A stretch of DNA of 64,000 nt from Bradyrhizobium sp. 139 (GTDB taxonomy: Bacteria; Pseudomonadota; Alphaproteobacteria; Rhizobiales; Xanthobacteraceae): NCBI RefSeq assembly GCF_023074175.1, contig NZ_JADPKS010000050.1:39920-103919 (forward strand), read 5' to 3'. Below the pieces are notes generated by a model, which was given only the letters and a program-made list of their open reading frames with translations, had not been told where the DNA came from and did no database searches. This document shows, in pieces, positions 51,673-63,915 of the stretch (within the stretch, counting starts at the first letter, position 1; every line of letters begins with the position of its first letter). The translations under genes were made by a program, and so were the position numbers.

Positions 51673-53469
51673 ATGACCATCAGCATCAATGCTCCTGATA
51701 TTCACGAATTGAAGCCCCGGATCACCGTGTTCGGCGTCGGCGGCGCCGGTGGCAACGCCGTCAACAACATGATCACGGCGGGCCTTCAGGGCGTCGACTT
51801 CGTGGTCGCCAACACCGATGCGCAGGCGCTGACGATGTCGAAGGCGCAGCGCATCGTGCAGATGGGCACGGCGGTCACGCAAGGCCTCGGCGCAGGTTCG
51901 CAGCCGAACGTCGGCGCGGCGGCGGCGGAAGAGGTGATCGACGAGTTGCGCGACCATCTCTCGGGCGCCAACATGGTGTTCGTCACCGCCGGCATGGGCG
52001 GCGGCACCGGCACGGGTGCAGCCCCCGTCATCGCCAAGACCGCGCGCGACATGGGCATTCTCACCGTCGGCGTCGTGACCAAGCCGTTCCACTTCGAAGG
52101 CGGCCGCCGCATGCGCACCGCCGAGGCCGGCATCAACGAGCTGCACAAGGTCGTCGATACGCTCCTGATCATCCCGAACCAGAACCTGTTCCGGGTGGCC
52201 AACGAGAAGACCACCTTCGCCGACGCCTTCGCGATGGCCGACCAGGTGCTCTATTCCGGCGTTGCCTGCATCACCGACCTGATGGTCAAGGAAGGTCTGA
52301 TCAACCTCGACTTCGCCGACGTTCGCGCCGTCATGCGCGAGATGGGCAAGGCGATGATGGGCACCGGCGAAGCTTCCGGCGACAAGCGCGCGCTGACCGC
52401 CGCTGAAGCCGCGATCGCCAACCCGCTGATCGACGATAGCTCGATGAAAGGCGCCAAGGGCCTCCTCATCTCGATCACCGGCGGCAAGGACCTCACCTTG
52501 TTCGAGGTTGATGAAGCCGCGACCCGCATCCGCGAGGAAGTCGATCAGGACGCCAACATCATCGTTGGCGCGACCTTCGACGAAGCGCTCGACGGCCTGA
52601 TCCGCGTCTCGGTCGTTGCCACCGGCATCGAGCAGGCCGCGATCGCCCGCAACAGCCAGGCCACCAGCGCTCCGGTCGCGAACGCGGCGCCGCAGCAGGG
52701 TCAACAGGTACAACAGGCTCCCGCTGCTCCGGCTGCCCCTGCCGAGAGCCGTCTCGCCGACCTGACCGCGCGTCTGCGTGCCGACAATCAGCGGATGGCC
52801 GAGCGCGCCCAGAAGCTGGAAGGCCAGGTCCCGGCGGGCGCGCCTGTCGCGCCGCGTCCGAATGTCGAGCGTGCGGCGCTTGCGGCCATCGCCGCCGCCG
52901 TTGCCGATGTCTCGCAGGCGCCCGCGCCGATGCAGACCTATGGCGACGTCACCGTGCGCCCGATCGCGCAGAAGCCCACGCTGTTTCCGGAGCCTGAGCT
53001 GGCCCCCGTCGCGATGCAGGAGCCGATGACGCCGGAAACCTTCATCCCGCCGCAGGCCGAGCGTGCGCCGGCACGCGCGCCTCGGATGCCGCGCCTCGAT
53101 GAACTGCCGATGCCGGCTCAGGCCGAGATTCGCCAAGCCCGCGGCGAAGTCGAGGACGAGACTCCGCAAAAGACGCGCCTGTCGCTGCTGCAGCGCCTCG
53201 CCAACGTCGGCCTCGGCCGCCGCGACGAGGAGAGTGAGGCGCCGATCGCAGCCCGCACCGCCGGTCCCGCGATGCCGCCGCTGCCCGATCGCCGGGCGCA
53301 GAAGACCGTGGCGCAGCAAATCGCGGCCACCGAGCCGGTATCCGAGTATGCCCGCCGTCCCGCCCCGCAGGGACTGGACATGCATGGCCGCCCGGCACCT
53401 GTTGCGCCGGCGCCACAGGGTGACGACCATCTTGATATCCCCGCCTTCTTGAGGCGGCAGGCGACCTGA
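51673..53469 (+). CDS. ftsZ: Cell division GTPase FtsZ with long C-terminal linker
   Basis: 598 residues. The GTPase domain has the tubulin signature '[14 protein letters not shown]' near residue 110, '[16 protein letters not shown]' at the start and the T7 loop with catalytic Asp ('[13 protein letters not shown]'). A ~260-residue Pro/Ala/Glu-rich linker (about residues 325-585) separates it from the C-terminal binding peptide '[15 protein letters not shown]'. Forms the Z-ring at midcell. The linker is much longer than in E. coli, as in other alphaproteobacteria. A strong terminator follows at 53495. Confidence 0.98.
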   Translation: MTISINAPDIHELKPRITVFGVGGAGGNAVNNMITAGLQGVDFVVANTDAQALTMSKAQRIVQMGTAVTQGLGAGSQPNVGAAAAEEVIDELRDHLSGANMVFVTAGMGGGTGTGAAPVIAKTARDMGILTVGVVTKPFHFEGGRRMRTAEAGINELHKVVDTLLIIPNQNLFRVANEKTTFADAFAMADQVLYSGVACITDLMVKEGLINLDFADVRAVMREMGKAMMGTGEASGDKRALTAAEAAIANPLIDDSSMKGAKGLLISITGGKDLTLFEVDEAATRIREEVDQDANIIVGATFDEALDGLIRVSVVATGIEQAAIARNSQATSAPVANAAPQQGQQVQQAPAAPAAPAESRLADLTARLRADNQRMAERAQKLEGQVPAGAPVAPRPNVERAALAAIAAAVADVSQAPAPMQTYGDVTVRPIAQKPTLFPEPELAPVAMQEPMTPETFIPPQAERAPARAPRMPRLDELPMPAQAEIRQARGEVEDETPQKTRLSLLQRLANVGLGRRDEESEAPIAARTAGPAMPPLPDRRAQKTVAQQIAATEPVSEYARRPAPQGLDMHGRPAPVAPAPQGDDHLDIPAFLRRQAT

Positions 53470-53494
53470 AGATTGTTACAATAAGGCAGACGAA

Positions 53495-53529
53495 AAAAGG
53501 TCCCGGCGGGAAGCTTGCCGGGACCTTTT
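53495..53529 (+). terminator. Rho-independent terminator after ftsZ
   Basis: Perfect 13-bp stem AAAAGGTCCCGGC / GCCGGGACCTTTT with a 9-nt loop and a T run at its end. It separates ftsQAZ from lpxC. Confidence 0.95.
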
Positions 53530-53830
53530 CTGTTCTCCCGTGCATGCCCGGATTGCGCGCCCAAGCAACTGATTTTAAATCATTAATTACGTATTCGGTG
53601 GTTCAGTAAAACTGCCGATAACAGTCTCAAACTCCGGCCCAATTTGGTTAAGCCTTGGCGCGAATACGGCAGGTTTGGGGTAACAATCGGTAAAAAAGCG
53701 TGAGTTGGCGCTGTTTGAGGCAGTGACTATGGTTTGCCGTGACTTGGGGATACGGATTCGCAGCGGGCGGCACTGGCCGGCCAAGCGGGTCCAGTATAAG
53801 TCGCGGTGATCGTAGTGGGGCGGGTTCCTG
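53530..53830 (+). promoter_or_regulatory. 301-nt AT-richer region upstream of lpxC
   Basis: No gene. Contains AT-rich tracts (for example near 53573-53590) and is the probable promoter region of the lpxC transcript. I cannot name specific sites. Confidence 0.4.
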
Positions 53831-54793
53831 ATGAAATTTAGCCGGCAAACAACGCTTCGTGCGCAAGCCACCGTGGCCGGCGTCGGCGTTCATTCCGGTC
53901 TTCCCGTCACTCTCACGCTTGGGCCTGCACCTGTCGACGCGGGTTTTATTTTTGTCCGCACCGGCCTCGAGGGAAGTGACCGTGAAGTTCAGGCGACCGC
54001 CGAGCAGGTGATCGCGACCGACTTCGCCACCGTCCTCGGCGATCGTAGCGGCCCGTTGGTTTCCACCGCCGAGCACGTGCTTGCTGCTTTGCGGGGCATG
54101 GGTGTCGACAACGCCACCATCGAGATCGATGGCCCGGAAGTGCCGATCATGGACGGCAGCGCCGCGGCTTTCATTGCGGCGATCGACCAGGCCGGCATCA
54201 TCACTCAATCGGCGCAGCGCCGTTTCATCCAGGTTTTAAAGCCGATCTCGGTCAAGACCGGTGACTCCTTCGGCGAGATCCGGCCCTATGCCAGCGGGTT
54301 CCGCGCCGAGGTCGAGATCGATTTCACTAATCCCGTCATCGGCCAGCAGAGCTACGCCTTCGATCTGAGCCCGGAACGCTTTCGCCGCGAGATTGCCCGT
54401 GCCCGGACCTTCGGTCTGATGTGCGATCAGGCGCGCCTCTGGGGCGCGGGCTACGCGCGCGGTGCTTCCTTCGACAACACCGTCGTGTTCGATGAGGAGC
54501 GGCTGCTCAACACCGAAGGCCTGCGCTACGCCGACGAATGCGTGCGCCACAAGGTGCTGGACGTCATTGGCGACCTCGCGCTGGCCGGTCTGCCCCTGCT
54601 TGGCGCCTACCGCTCGGTGCGTGGCGGCCACAAGCTCAACCACGCTGTCCTGACCGCGCTGCTCGCCGACCGTACCGCTTGGCGGGTGGTCGAGGGCGAG
54701 GCGGCCCGTCGCACCACGCGTCCCATGGTCGAAACCGGACGCGGCATCGTCGGCGGCCGGATCGCCGCGGCCTACGGGCCGGACGTGTCCTGA
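53831..54793 (+). CDS. lpxC: UDP-3-O-acyl-GlcNAc deacetylase
   Basis: 320 residues. Zinc ligands are in 'STAEHVLAAL' (His) and 'RHKVLDVIGDLALAG' (His, Asp), with the general base region 'GGHKLNHAVLTALL'. Other marks: 'GVHSGLPVTLTL' and 'DGPEVPIMDGSAAAFI'. It catalyses the committed step of lipid A synthesis in the cytoplasm and usually follows ftsZ in proteobacteria. Start ATG at 53831. Confidence 0.96.
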   Translation: MKFSRQTTLRAQATVAGVGVHSGLPVTLTLGPAPVDAGFIFVRTGLEGSDREVQATAEQVIATDFATVLGDRSGPLVSTAEHVLAALRGMGVDNATIEIDGPEVPIMDGSAAAFIAAIDQAGIITQSAQRRFIQVLKPISVKTGDSFGEIRPYASGFRAEVEIDFTNPVIGQQSYAFDLSPERFRREIARARTFGLMCDQARLWGAGYARGASFDNTVVFDEERLLNTEGLRYADECVRHKVLDVIGDLALAGLPLLGAYRSVRGGHKLNHAVLTALLADRTAWRVVEGEAARRTTRPMVETGRGIVGGRIAAAYGPDVS

Positions 54794-55073
54794 AGAGACC
54801 TGTCGCTACCGGCGTTTCGTCGCTGCAAGCGTTTTGTTGCCGCGGGTGTTTGGCGGCGGCTTTCCCCAGGAAACTCCTGGTAACGATGATCGTCTAGGAT
54901 TGCGGCGCGTTCGCCTTAATCCGGGCGAAATGCCTGCCTATCCGGTTGGTTCAAGATCGTTTTTCGGTTACACCGGCGTAGTCGCATGGCAGGCACCACG
55001 GCTACATTTCGCGCCCATGACGGGGTTCATGGGCTGGCGGACACCGCATCACAGGGCGTCAGGGCTTAAACTC

Positions 55074-55964
55074 ATGTCGGCACAGCGGATGACGCGCGGA
55101 TATCTCTCGGTCTCGTCTCGAGTCCGCGGGCTGCTTCACGCTGCCACCTTCATCGTGCTCGCGCTGCCGCTCGCCGGCTGCGGCACCGGCGCGCTCTGGG
55201 ACAAGTTCACCGCCAAGGACGACACCTTCCTCGAGGAGCCCGCCGACAAGATCTACAATGAGGGCCTGTACCTCATGAACGAGAAGAAGGACATGAAGGC
55301 GGCGAACAAGAAGTTCGAAGAGGTCGACCGCCAGCATCCTTATTCCGACTGGGCCCGCAAATCGCTGCTGATGTCGGCCTATGCGTCCTACCAGGGCGGC
55401 GACTATGATGGCTGCATCGGCGCTGCGACCCGCTACGTCACGCTGCATCCCGGCAGCCCGGACGCGGCCTATGCGCAATACCTGATCGCCGCCTCCCATT
55501 ACGACCAGATCCCGGACATCAGCCGCGACCAAGCCCGCACCGAGAAGGCGATCGCCGCGCTGGAAGAGGTGAACCGCAAATATCCAAACTCGGAATATGC
55601 GACCTCGGCCAAGGCCAAGATCGAGGGTGCGCGCGACCAGCTCGCCGGCAAGGAAATGAATGTCGGCCGCTACTACATGCAGAAGCGCGACTACACGGCG
55701 GCAATCAACCGCTACAAGGCCGTCGTCACGCAGTACCAGACCACTCGCCATGTCGAGGAGGCGCTGTTCCGGCTCACCGAGGCCTATTTGGCGATCGGCA
55801 TCGTCGGCGAAGCGCAGACCGCGGCGGCCGTGCTCGGGCACAATTTTCCTGATAGCCGCTGGTACAAGGACGCCTATAATCTTGTAAAATCCGGCGGTCT
55901 CGAACCGAGCGAGAATCAGGGGTCCTGGATTAGCCGGACCTTCAAGAAGTTGGGTCTCGGCTAG
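55074..55964 (+). CDS. bamD: Outer membrane assembly lipoprotein BamD
   Basis: 296 residues. Lipobox LPLAGC gives a lipidated Cys36, followed by TPR units ('IYNEGLYLMNEKKDMKAANKKFEEVDRQHPYSDWARKSLL', and 'MQKRDYTAAINRYKAVVTQY'). BamD is the essential inner-side lipoprotein of the BAM complex that inserts outer-membrane proteins. An in-frame ATG at 55089 shortens the leader by 5 residues; an ORF open from 54834 is not part of the gene. recN begins 13 nt downstream. Confidence 0.93.
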   Translation: MSAQRMTRGYLSVSSRVRGLLHAATFIVLALPLAGCGTGALWDKFTAKDDTFLEEPADKIYNEGLYLMNEKKDMKAANKKFEEVDRQHPYSDWARKSLLMSAYASYQGGDYDGCIGAATRYVTLHPGSPDAAYAQYLIAASHYDQIPDISRDQARTEKAIAALEEVNRKYPNSEYATSAKAKIEGARDQLAGKEMNVGRYYMQKRDYTAAINRYKAVVTQYQTTRHVEEALFRLTEAYLAIGIVGEAQTAAAVLGHNFPDSRWYKDAYNLVKSGGLEPSENQGSWISRTFKKLGLG

Positions 55965-55977
55965 GAAATTTGGTTCC

Positions 55978-57651
55978 ATGCTCGCGCGTCTGTCGATCCG
56001 TGACATCGTCCTGATCGAACGGCTCGATATCGAATTCGCCACCGGGCTTGCGGTTTTGACCGGCGAGACCGGTGCGGGCAAATCCATTCTGCTCGATGCC
56101 TTTGCACTGGCGCTCGGCGGCCGCGGCGACGCCGGCCTCGTGCGCCATGGCGCGGAGCAGGGGCAGGTCACTGCCGTCTTCGATATCCCCAAAAGTCACC
56201 CCGCAACGAAGATTCTGGTCGAGAACGGCCTGGATGACACCGGCGAGATGATTCTCCGCCGGGTGCAACTCGCCGACGGCCGCACCCGCGCCTTCATCAA
56301 CGACCAGTCGATCAGCGTGCAGACGCTGAAGGCGGTCGGCGCCGCCTTGGTCGAAATCCACGGCCAGCACGACGAGCGCGCGCTGGTCGATGCCGCCACC
56401 CACCGCCGCCTGCTCGATGCCTTCGCCGGGCTCGAAAAGGACGTCGCGGCCGTTGAGGCGCTCTGGGATGCCCGCCGCACCGCCAACACGGCGCTGGAGG
56501 AGCATCGCGCCGGCATGGAGCGCGCCGCGCGCGAGGCCGACTATCTGCGCCACGCCTCCGACGAGCTGAAGCAGCTCGCGCCCAAGGATGGCGAGGAGAC
56601 CTTGCTCGCCCATCGCCGCACCACCATGATGCAAGGCGAGAAGATCGCCTCCGATCTGCGCGAGGCGCAGGAAGCCGTGGGCGGCAATCATTCGCCGGTC
56701 GCCTCCCTGTCGGCCGCGGTGCGCCGGCTGGAGCGCCGCGGCGTCAACTCGCCGGCGCTGGTCGAGCCTGCCGTGAAGGCGATTGACGCCGCGATCAACG
56801 CGCTGGAGGAAGCCGACCAGCATCTCCAGGCGGCACTCGCCGCGACCGACTTCGACCCGGCCGAACTCGAACGCATCGAGGAGCGGCTGTTCGCACTGCG
56901 CGCCGCTTCGCGCAAATATTCGACGCCGGTTGACGGTCTCGCCGCGCTTGCCGCCAAATATGCTGCCGATGTCGTCCTGATCGATGCCGGTGCTTCGCGG
57001 TTGAAGAAGCTGGAGCAGGCCGCGATCGAGGCTGACGCGCGCTATGCCGCTGCCGCCAAGAAACTGTCGATGGCGCGGCAGAAATCGTCGGACAAGCTCA
57101 ACAAGGCCGTCAACGCCGAGCTCGCGCCGCTCAAGCTCGAACGCGCCAAGTTCATGACCCAGGTCGAGACCGACGAGGCCGCGCCGGGCCCGCAAGGTTT
57201 TGACCGCGTCGAGTTCTGGGTGCAGACCAATCCGGGCACCAAGCCGGGTCCGCTGATGAAGGTCGCTTCCGGCGGCGAGCTCTCGCGCTTTCTCCTGGCG
57301 TTGAAGGTCGTGCTGTCGGACCGCGGCTCGGCGCCGACCCTGGTGTTCGACGAAATCGACACCGGCGTCGGCGGTGCGGTCGCGGACGCCATCGGTGGGC
57401 GGCTGGCACGGCTTGCCGGCAAGGTGCAGGTGATGGCCGTGACCCACGCCCCGCAGGTCGCCGCCCGTGCCGACCAGCACCTGCTGATCTCCAAGGACGC
57501 TCTCGACAAGGGCAAGCGCGTCGCCACCCGGGTCAATGCGCTGGCCGCCGACCACCGCCGCGAGGAAATCGCGCGGATGCTCGCCGGCGCCGAGATCACG
57601 GCGGAGGCGAGGGCCGCCGCGGACCGGCTGCTGAAGGCGGCGACGGCCTGA
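55978..57651 (+). CDS. recN: DNA repair protein RecN
   Basis: 557 residues, SMC-like ATPase. Walker A 'GETGAGKSILLDAFALALGGRG' near residue 29-45, a long coiled-coil region (about 150-370) and C-terminal signature/Walker B 'VASGGELSRFLLALKVVL' and 'LVFDEIDTGVGGAVADAI'. It acts on double-strand breaks in RecA-dependent repair. Start ATG at 55978 follows bamD closely. A repeat (57655-57760) separates it from ligA. Confidence 0.96.
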   Translation: MLARLSIRDIVLIERLDIEFATGLAVLTGETGAGKSILLDAFALALGGRGDAGLVRHGAEQGQVTAVFDIPKSHPATKILVENGLDDTGEMILRRVQLADGRTRAFINDQSISVQTLKAVGAALVEIHGQHDERALVDAATHRRLLDAFAGLEKDVAAVEALWDARRTANTALEEHRAGMERAAREADYLRHASDELKQLAPKDGEETLLAHRRTTMMQGEKIASDLREAQEAVGGNHSPVASLSAAVRRLERRGVNSPALVEPAVKAIDAAINALEEADQHLQAALAATDFDPAELERIEERLFALRAASRKYSTPVDGLAALAAKYAADVVLIDAGASRLKKLEQAAIEADARYAAAAKKLSMARQKSSDKLNKAVNAELAPLKLERAKFMTQVETDEAAPGPQGFDRVEFWVQTNPGTKPGPLMKVASGGELSRFLLALKVVLSDRGSAPTLVFDEIDTGVGGAVADAIGGRLARLAGKVQVMAVTHAPQVAARADQHLLISKDALDKGKRVATRVNALAADHRREEIARMLAGAEITAEARAAADRLLKAATA

Positions 57652-57654
57652 TTT

Positions 57655-59963
<2,309 letters not shown>

Positions 59964-60006
59964 GGGGGCGCTCGCGCCTTTTACACCGCTGTCATCGGCC
60001 GCGAAG

Positions 60007-60095
60007 TGCGGGGGATCCAGTACGCCGCGGCCCCTCCGTATCCCTGCGCTTTCTCTGGAATACTGGATCCCCCGCTTTCGCGGAGGATGACACCG
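60007..60095. repeat. Dispersed repeat, family E
   Basis: 'GCGGGGGATCCAGTA' at the left and 'TACTGGATCCCCCGC' at the right are reverse complements with an intervening ~50 nt, and 'GGAGGATGACAC' follows. A degenerate fragment is at 61521-61557. It occupies the end-to-end gap between ligA and the MFS gene. Confidence 0.85.
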
Positions 60096-60129
60096 CGCGT
60101 GTTGCGATGGCCGTCGCGTCCCGCGGCAG

Positions 60130-61404
60130 TCACATCATCCCGCTCTCTTCCTCCTCCGCCTGCTCGATCAGCGTCTCGCTCACCACGACCTCGCGGCGGG
60201 GGACGACGAAGATCATCGTGCAGGCGCAGAGCAGCGAGATCGCGAGGAGCGCGGAGGTCAGCGGCAGCGTCGTGGCGGAGTGACCGCCGAGATAGGCGCC
60301 GAATTGCGACATCAGCGCGCCGATGCCCTGCTGGAGGAAGCCCATCGCGCCGGACGCGGTGCCTGCGGCCTCGGGACGGATGCTGATCGCGCCGGCCGCG
60401 GAGTTCGCCATCACGAAGGCATTGCCGGCCATCACGATCATCTGCGTGCCGAACAGCCAGGCGGGCGCCTCGTTCCAGCCGGTGAAGCTCCAGAGCAGGT
60501 TCAACAGGCTGCCGCAAAGCTGGAGACCTAGCCCGAACCAGATCAGCTTCTCCAGCGAATGCCTGGGCGCAAAGCGCACGCAGAGCAGATTGCCGACCAG
60601 ATATGCGAAGCCGGTCGTCGCGAACCAGGCGCCGTATTCGGCGCTGGTCCGGCCCATCTGCGTCACCACGATGTAGGGACCGCCGCCGGCAAAGGTGAAG
60701 ATGATTTGCGAGGCCAGCACCTGGCACATCACGTAACCGACGAAGGCGCGGTTGCGAATGAGAATGCCGACGTCGCCGCGAAAGCCGCTGCCGGCGGCGC
60801 GGGTGCGGCGTGTCTCCGGCAGCGCGACCGCAATGCCGACGGCGACAATGATCGCACCGATCGTGATGGCGTAGAAGATCGCGCGCCAGCCGAATGCGGT
60901 CTCGATCAGGCCGCCGGTGAGCGGGGAGACCATCTGCCCGATCATCAGCGCCGCGACCACGAGGCTGATCATCGAGGCGACCCGATCGCGCTCGTAGATG
61001 TCACGGATGATGGCGCGGCTCACCACCATGCCGGCGGCGCCGCCCAGCGCCTGGAAGAAACGTGCGGCGATCAGTTGCGGCAAGGTTTGCGCGAAGATGC
61101 AGCCGATGCTGGCCGCCACCATCAGCGTCAGCCCGCCGAGCAGCACCGGGCGCCGCCCTAACCGGTCCGACAGCGGGCCCATGATGAGCTGCGACAGCGC
61201 GATGCCGACCATGTAGAGCGACACCGTCATCTGCGCGATCGAGATGTCGCTGCCAAATGTCGTCGCCAGAACCGGCAGCGCCGGAACCAGCATGTAGAGC
61301 GAGATCGGCGCGATCCCGGTCATGACGACGAGCAGCAGCAACACCATGCGCGAGGTCGCGAGGTTCGTCGCCGTTTCCGGCGGCTTGCTGATCATGCCGT
61401 GCAT
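60130..61404 (-). CDS. Bcr/CflA family multidrug exporter
   Basis: 424 residues, 12 membrane segments of the DHA1 major facilitator group. 'ISLYMLVPALPVLATTFGSDISIAQMTVSLYMVGIALSQLIMGPLSDRLGRRPVLLGG' carries the DHA1 entry and motif A; 'FFQALGGAAGMVVSRAIIRDIY' is the Bcr/CflA motif ('ALGGAAG.V..RA'). Exports drugs such as bicyclomycin or chloramphenicol; actual substrate unknown. Starts at 61404 on minus. Convergent with ligA. Confidence 0.92.
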   Translation of the reverse strand: MHGMISKPPETATNLATSRMVLLLLVVMTGIAPISLYMLVPALPVLATTFGSDISIAQMTVSLYMVGIALSQLIMGPLSDRLGRRPVLLGGLTLMVAASIGCIFAQTLPQLIAARFFQALGGAAGMVVSRAIIRDIYERDRVASMISLVVAALMIGQMVSPLTGGLIETAFGWRAIFYAITIGAIIVAVGIAVALPETRRTRAAGSGFRGDVGILIRNRAFVGYVMCQVLASQIIFTFAGGGPYIVVTQMGRTSAEYGAWFATTGFAYLVGNLLCVRFAPRHSLEKLIWFGLGLQLCGSLLNLLWSFTGWNEAPAWLFGTQMIVMAGNAFVMANSAAGAISIRPEAAGTASGAMGFLQQGIGALMSQFGAYLGGHSATTLPLTSALLAISLLCACTMIFVVPRREVVVSETLIEQAEEEESGMM

Positions 61405-61520
61405 GTGTGTCCGTCTCGTAGAAATTCGAATCGGACTGTAGCGTGCTCGCGCAAGACGGACATCGGCGTTTCGGAATGCGGCTATACGGATCCCGGGATG
61501 GTTATGACTGCCGCGCGATC

Positions 61521-61557
61521 TCTGGAATACTGGATGCCCGCCTGCGGGGGCATGACA
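61521..61557. repeat. Degenerate fragment of repeat family E
   Basis: 'CTGGAATACTGGATGCCCGC' 'CTGCGGGGGCATGACAG' shares the 'CTGGAATACTGGAT' core with 60007-60095, in the 205-nt gap between two minus-strand genes. Confidence 0.55.
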
Positions 61558-61609
61558 GCTACAAGGTGGGAACGAGCCTTGCGCAAATCGCGTAGCGCCA
61601 TGCGCAGCG

Positions 61610-63436
61610 CTACTTCAGCTCCGCCGTCGCCTGATCGAGCCACGCCTTCGTCGCCTCGTCCAGCGCCGGCCGCACCTCGGCCCTCACGCGCGCGTGGTAG
61701 GCATTGAGCCAGTCGAGCTCGTCCTTGGCCAGCATCGCGACATCGATCAGCCGGCGGTCGATCGGCGCCAGGGTCAGCGTCTCGAACGCGTTCATCGGTT
61801 TTTCCGCGCCCTTGATGTCGGCGGCGACCACCAGCTCGAGGTTCTCGATGCGGATGCCGAAACCGTCGGTCTTGTAGTAGCCCGGCTCGTTGGAGAGGAT
61901 CATGCCGCGCTTCAGTGGCGTGGTGCCGAGTTTTGAGATTCGCGCCGGTCCTTCATGGACCGAGAGATAGCTGCCGACGCCGTGGCCGGTGCCGTGCTCG
62001 AAATCGACGCCGGCGGCCCAGAGATATTGCCGCGCCAGCGTGTCGAGCTGCGCACCCGTGGTGCCGTCGGGAAACACCGCGCGCGCGATCGCGATGTGGC
62101 CGCGCAGCACGCGGGTGAAACGGTCGCGCATCTCGCCCGTCGGATTGCCCACGGCCATGGTGCGGGTGACGTCGGTGGTGCCGTCTTCATATTGCGCGCC
62201 GGAATCGATCAGCAGCAGATCGCCCGGCGCGATGCGCCGGTTGCTCTTGCGGGTGACGCGGTAGTGCACGATGGCGCCGTTCGGGCCGGTGCCCGATATG
62301 GTCGGGAACGATACGTCCTTCAGCGCGCCGGTGTCGCGGCGGAAGGTCTCAAGCGCCTCGACCGCGTCGATCTCGGTCAGCTTGCCGCTTGGTGCCTCGC
62401 GGTCGATGAATGCGAGGAAGCGCGCCAGCGCCACGGCATCGCGGCGGTGCGCCGTCTGCGTGCCCTTGATCTCGGTCGTGTTCTTGACCGCTTTCAGCAG
62501 CGCAATCGGATCGTTGCCGCGCACCGGCTTGCCGCCTGCGCCCACGATCAGCCGGCTGAGCGCGTCGGCCGCGGTGGCATTGTCGAGCGCGATCGCCGCG
62601 CCGCTCTTGGCGAGCGCCATCAGCGTCGGCGCCATCGCGTCGGGCTCGCGCACGTCGGCGGACTGCTCGAGATGGTCGCGGGTCAGGTTGGAGAGCTTGC
62701 GGTGATCGATGAACACGGTCGGCCGGCCGTCTTTCGGCACCAGCGCGTAGGACAGCGGCAGCGGCGTATGTGCGACGTCGGCGCCGCGGATGTTGAAAGT
62801 CCAGGCCACGGCGTGGCTGTCAGACAGCACCAGCGCGTCGACGCCGAGCTTGTCGATCTCGCTCCTGACCTGTGTGATCTTCTCGGCCTCGGCGATCCCG
62901 GCATGCTGCATTCCGTGCACCGCGACGGGCGCGAGCGGAGGCTGCGGCCGGTCCTGCCAGATCGCGTCGACCGGATTGCTGTCGACGGCGACCAGCTCGG
63001 CGCCGGCCTTGGCGCAGGCGGCGGCGAGGCGCTCGGCTGCCGAAAAAGTGTGCAGCCACGGATCAAATCCGAGGCGGTCGCCGGCTTTCAGGTGCGCCGA
63101 CACCCAGCTTTCCGGGGGCGGATCGATCAGCGATTCCACAGCCCAGGCCTTTGCGTCGACCTGCTTGGCCGCCTGGATCGTGTAACGGCCATCGACGAAC
63201 ACCGCGGCTTCATGCGTCAGCACCATCGCCAATCCGGCCGAACCGGTAAAGCCGGTCAGCCAGGCCAGCCGCTCTTCCGACGGGGCCACATATTCGTTCT
63301 GCTGCTGGTCGGCGCGCGGAATGACGAAGCCGGTCAACTTGCGGCGGGCGAGTTCTTCACGGAGCGCGGCAAGGCGCGCCGTCAATGCGACGCCGGCCTC
63401 GGGCTCCTCGAATGTCTGGAAGTGCGCTTCGAACAT
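61610..63436 (-). CDS. pepP: Xaa-Pro aminopeptidase (M24B)
   Basis: 608 residues, the three-domain type with two creatinase-like N-terminal domains and a C-terminal pita-bread metallopeptidase domain. Metal ligands: two Asp in 'LLIDSGAQYEDGTTDVTRT', His in 'HGTGHGVGSYLSVHEGP', Glu in 'LSNEPGYY' and Glu in 'RIENLELVVAA'. It removes N-terminal residues ahead of proline; cytoplasmic. ATG at 63436 (MFEAHFQTFE) is preferred over the longer open frame reaching 63592. The symbol is by family, not by proven orthology to E. coli PepP, which is shorter. Confidence 0.88.
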   Translation of the reverse strand: MFEAHFQTFEEPEAGVALTARLAALREELARRKLTGFVIPRADQQQNEYVAPSEERLAWLTGFTGSAGLAMVLTHEAAVFVDGRYTIQAAKQVDAKAWAVESLIDPPPESWVSAHLKAGDRLGFDPWLHTFSAAERLAAACAKAGAELVAVDSNPVDAIWQDRPQPPLAPVAVHGMQHAGIAEAEKITQVRSEIDKLGVDALVLSDSHAVAWTFNIRGADVAHTPLPLSYALVPKDGRPTVFIDHRKLSNLTRDHLEQSADVREPDAMAPTLMALAKSGAAIALDNATAADALSRLIVGAGGKPVRGNDPIALLKAVKNTTEIKGTQTAHRRDAVALARFLAFIDREAPSGKLTEIDAVEALETFRRDTGALKDVSFPTISGTGPNGAIVHYRVTRKSNRRIAPGDLLLIDSGAQYEDGTTDVTRTMAVGNPTGEMRDRFTRVLRGHIAIARAVFPDGTTGAQLDTLARQYLWAAGVDFEHGTGHGVGSYLSVHEGPARISKLGTTPLKRGMILSNEPGYYKTDGFGIRIENLELVVAADIKGAEKPMNAFETLTLAPIDRRLIDVAMLAKDELDWLNAYHARVRAEVRPALDEATKAWLDQATAELK

Positions 63437-63623
63437 GTGGATCACTTTAGGATCATGGGCATCAGTCCGCAATGTAGACGCATTCGCGGGGCATCTGGCA
63501 TGGACTGTGCTTGAAAAAGCTCTGCTTGAGTCGAGTGGAGTAAAGGGATGCGGCCTTTGAGCTTCGTCCGGACAACAGGGAAATTCGAGCAAGTGTTTCT
63601 ACTCAACGGCGAGGGGATACACG

Positions 63624-63803
63624 ATGCCTGCGTTCACGTTTGAGAAGATCTCGCCGCCGGCTCGGCGCACGCCGGCCGCGACGACACCGAAGAAGCGGCG
63701 CGGCCTCATCACCCAGATGATCGACCGTCTGGCCGAGCGCCGCGCCAGACGCGCCTTGCGGGGCGAGCGCGCAATGCGCCGGGACGATAAGCCGGCGCAG
63801 TAG
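63624..63803 (+). CDS. Small basic conserved protein, unknown function
   Basis: 59 residues: M-P-A-F-T-F-E-K-I-S-P-P-A-R-R then a basic linker, then an amphipathic helix 'GLITQMIDRLAERRARRALR'. I recall short proteins of this shape beginning 'MPAFTFEKISPP' in bradyrhizobia. GAGGGGA precedes the ATG by 6-10 nt. No domain name. Cytoplasmic, strongly positive (about 15 Arg/Lys), possibly nucleic-acid or membrane associated; inference. Confidence 0.65.
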   Translation: MPAFTFEKISPPARRTPAATTPKKRRGLITQMIDRLAERRARRALRGERAMRRDDKPAQ

Positions 63804-63819
63804 GGCCCCGAGGATCTCG

Positions 63820-63915
63820 TAGGGTGGGCAAAGGCGCGCTCTTCGCGCGCCGTGCCCACCATCTATCCTTACGGCTTAAGTCGATTGGTGGGCACGCTTC
63901 GCTTTGCCCACCCTT
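63820..63915. repeat. Dispersed repeat, family D (copy 2)
   Basis: 'TAGGGTGGGCAAAGGCGCGC' ... 'GTGCCCACC' and 'GGTGGGCACGCTTCGCTTTG' 'CCCACCC' form an inverted structure of about 95 nt, related in layout to 41850-41922. Confidence 0.7.
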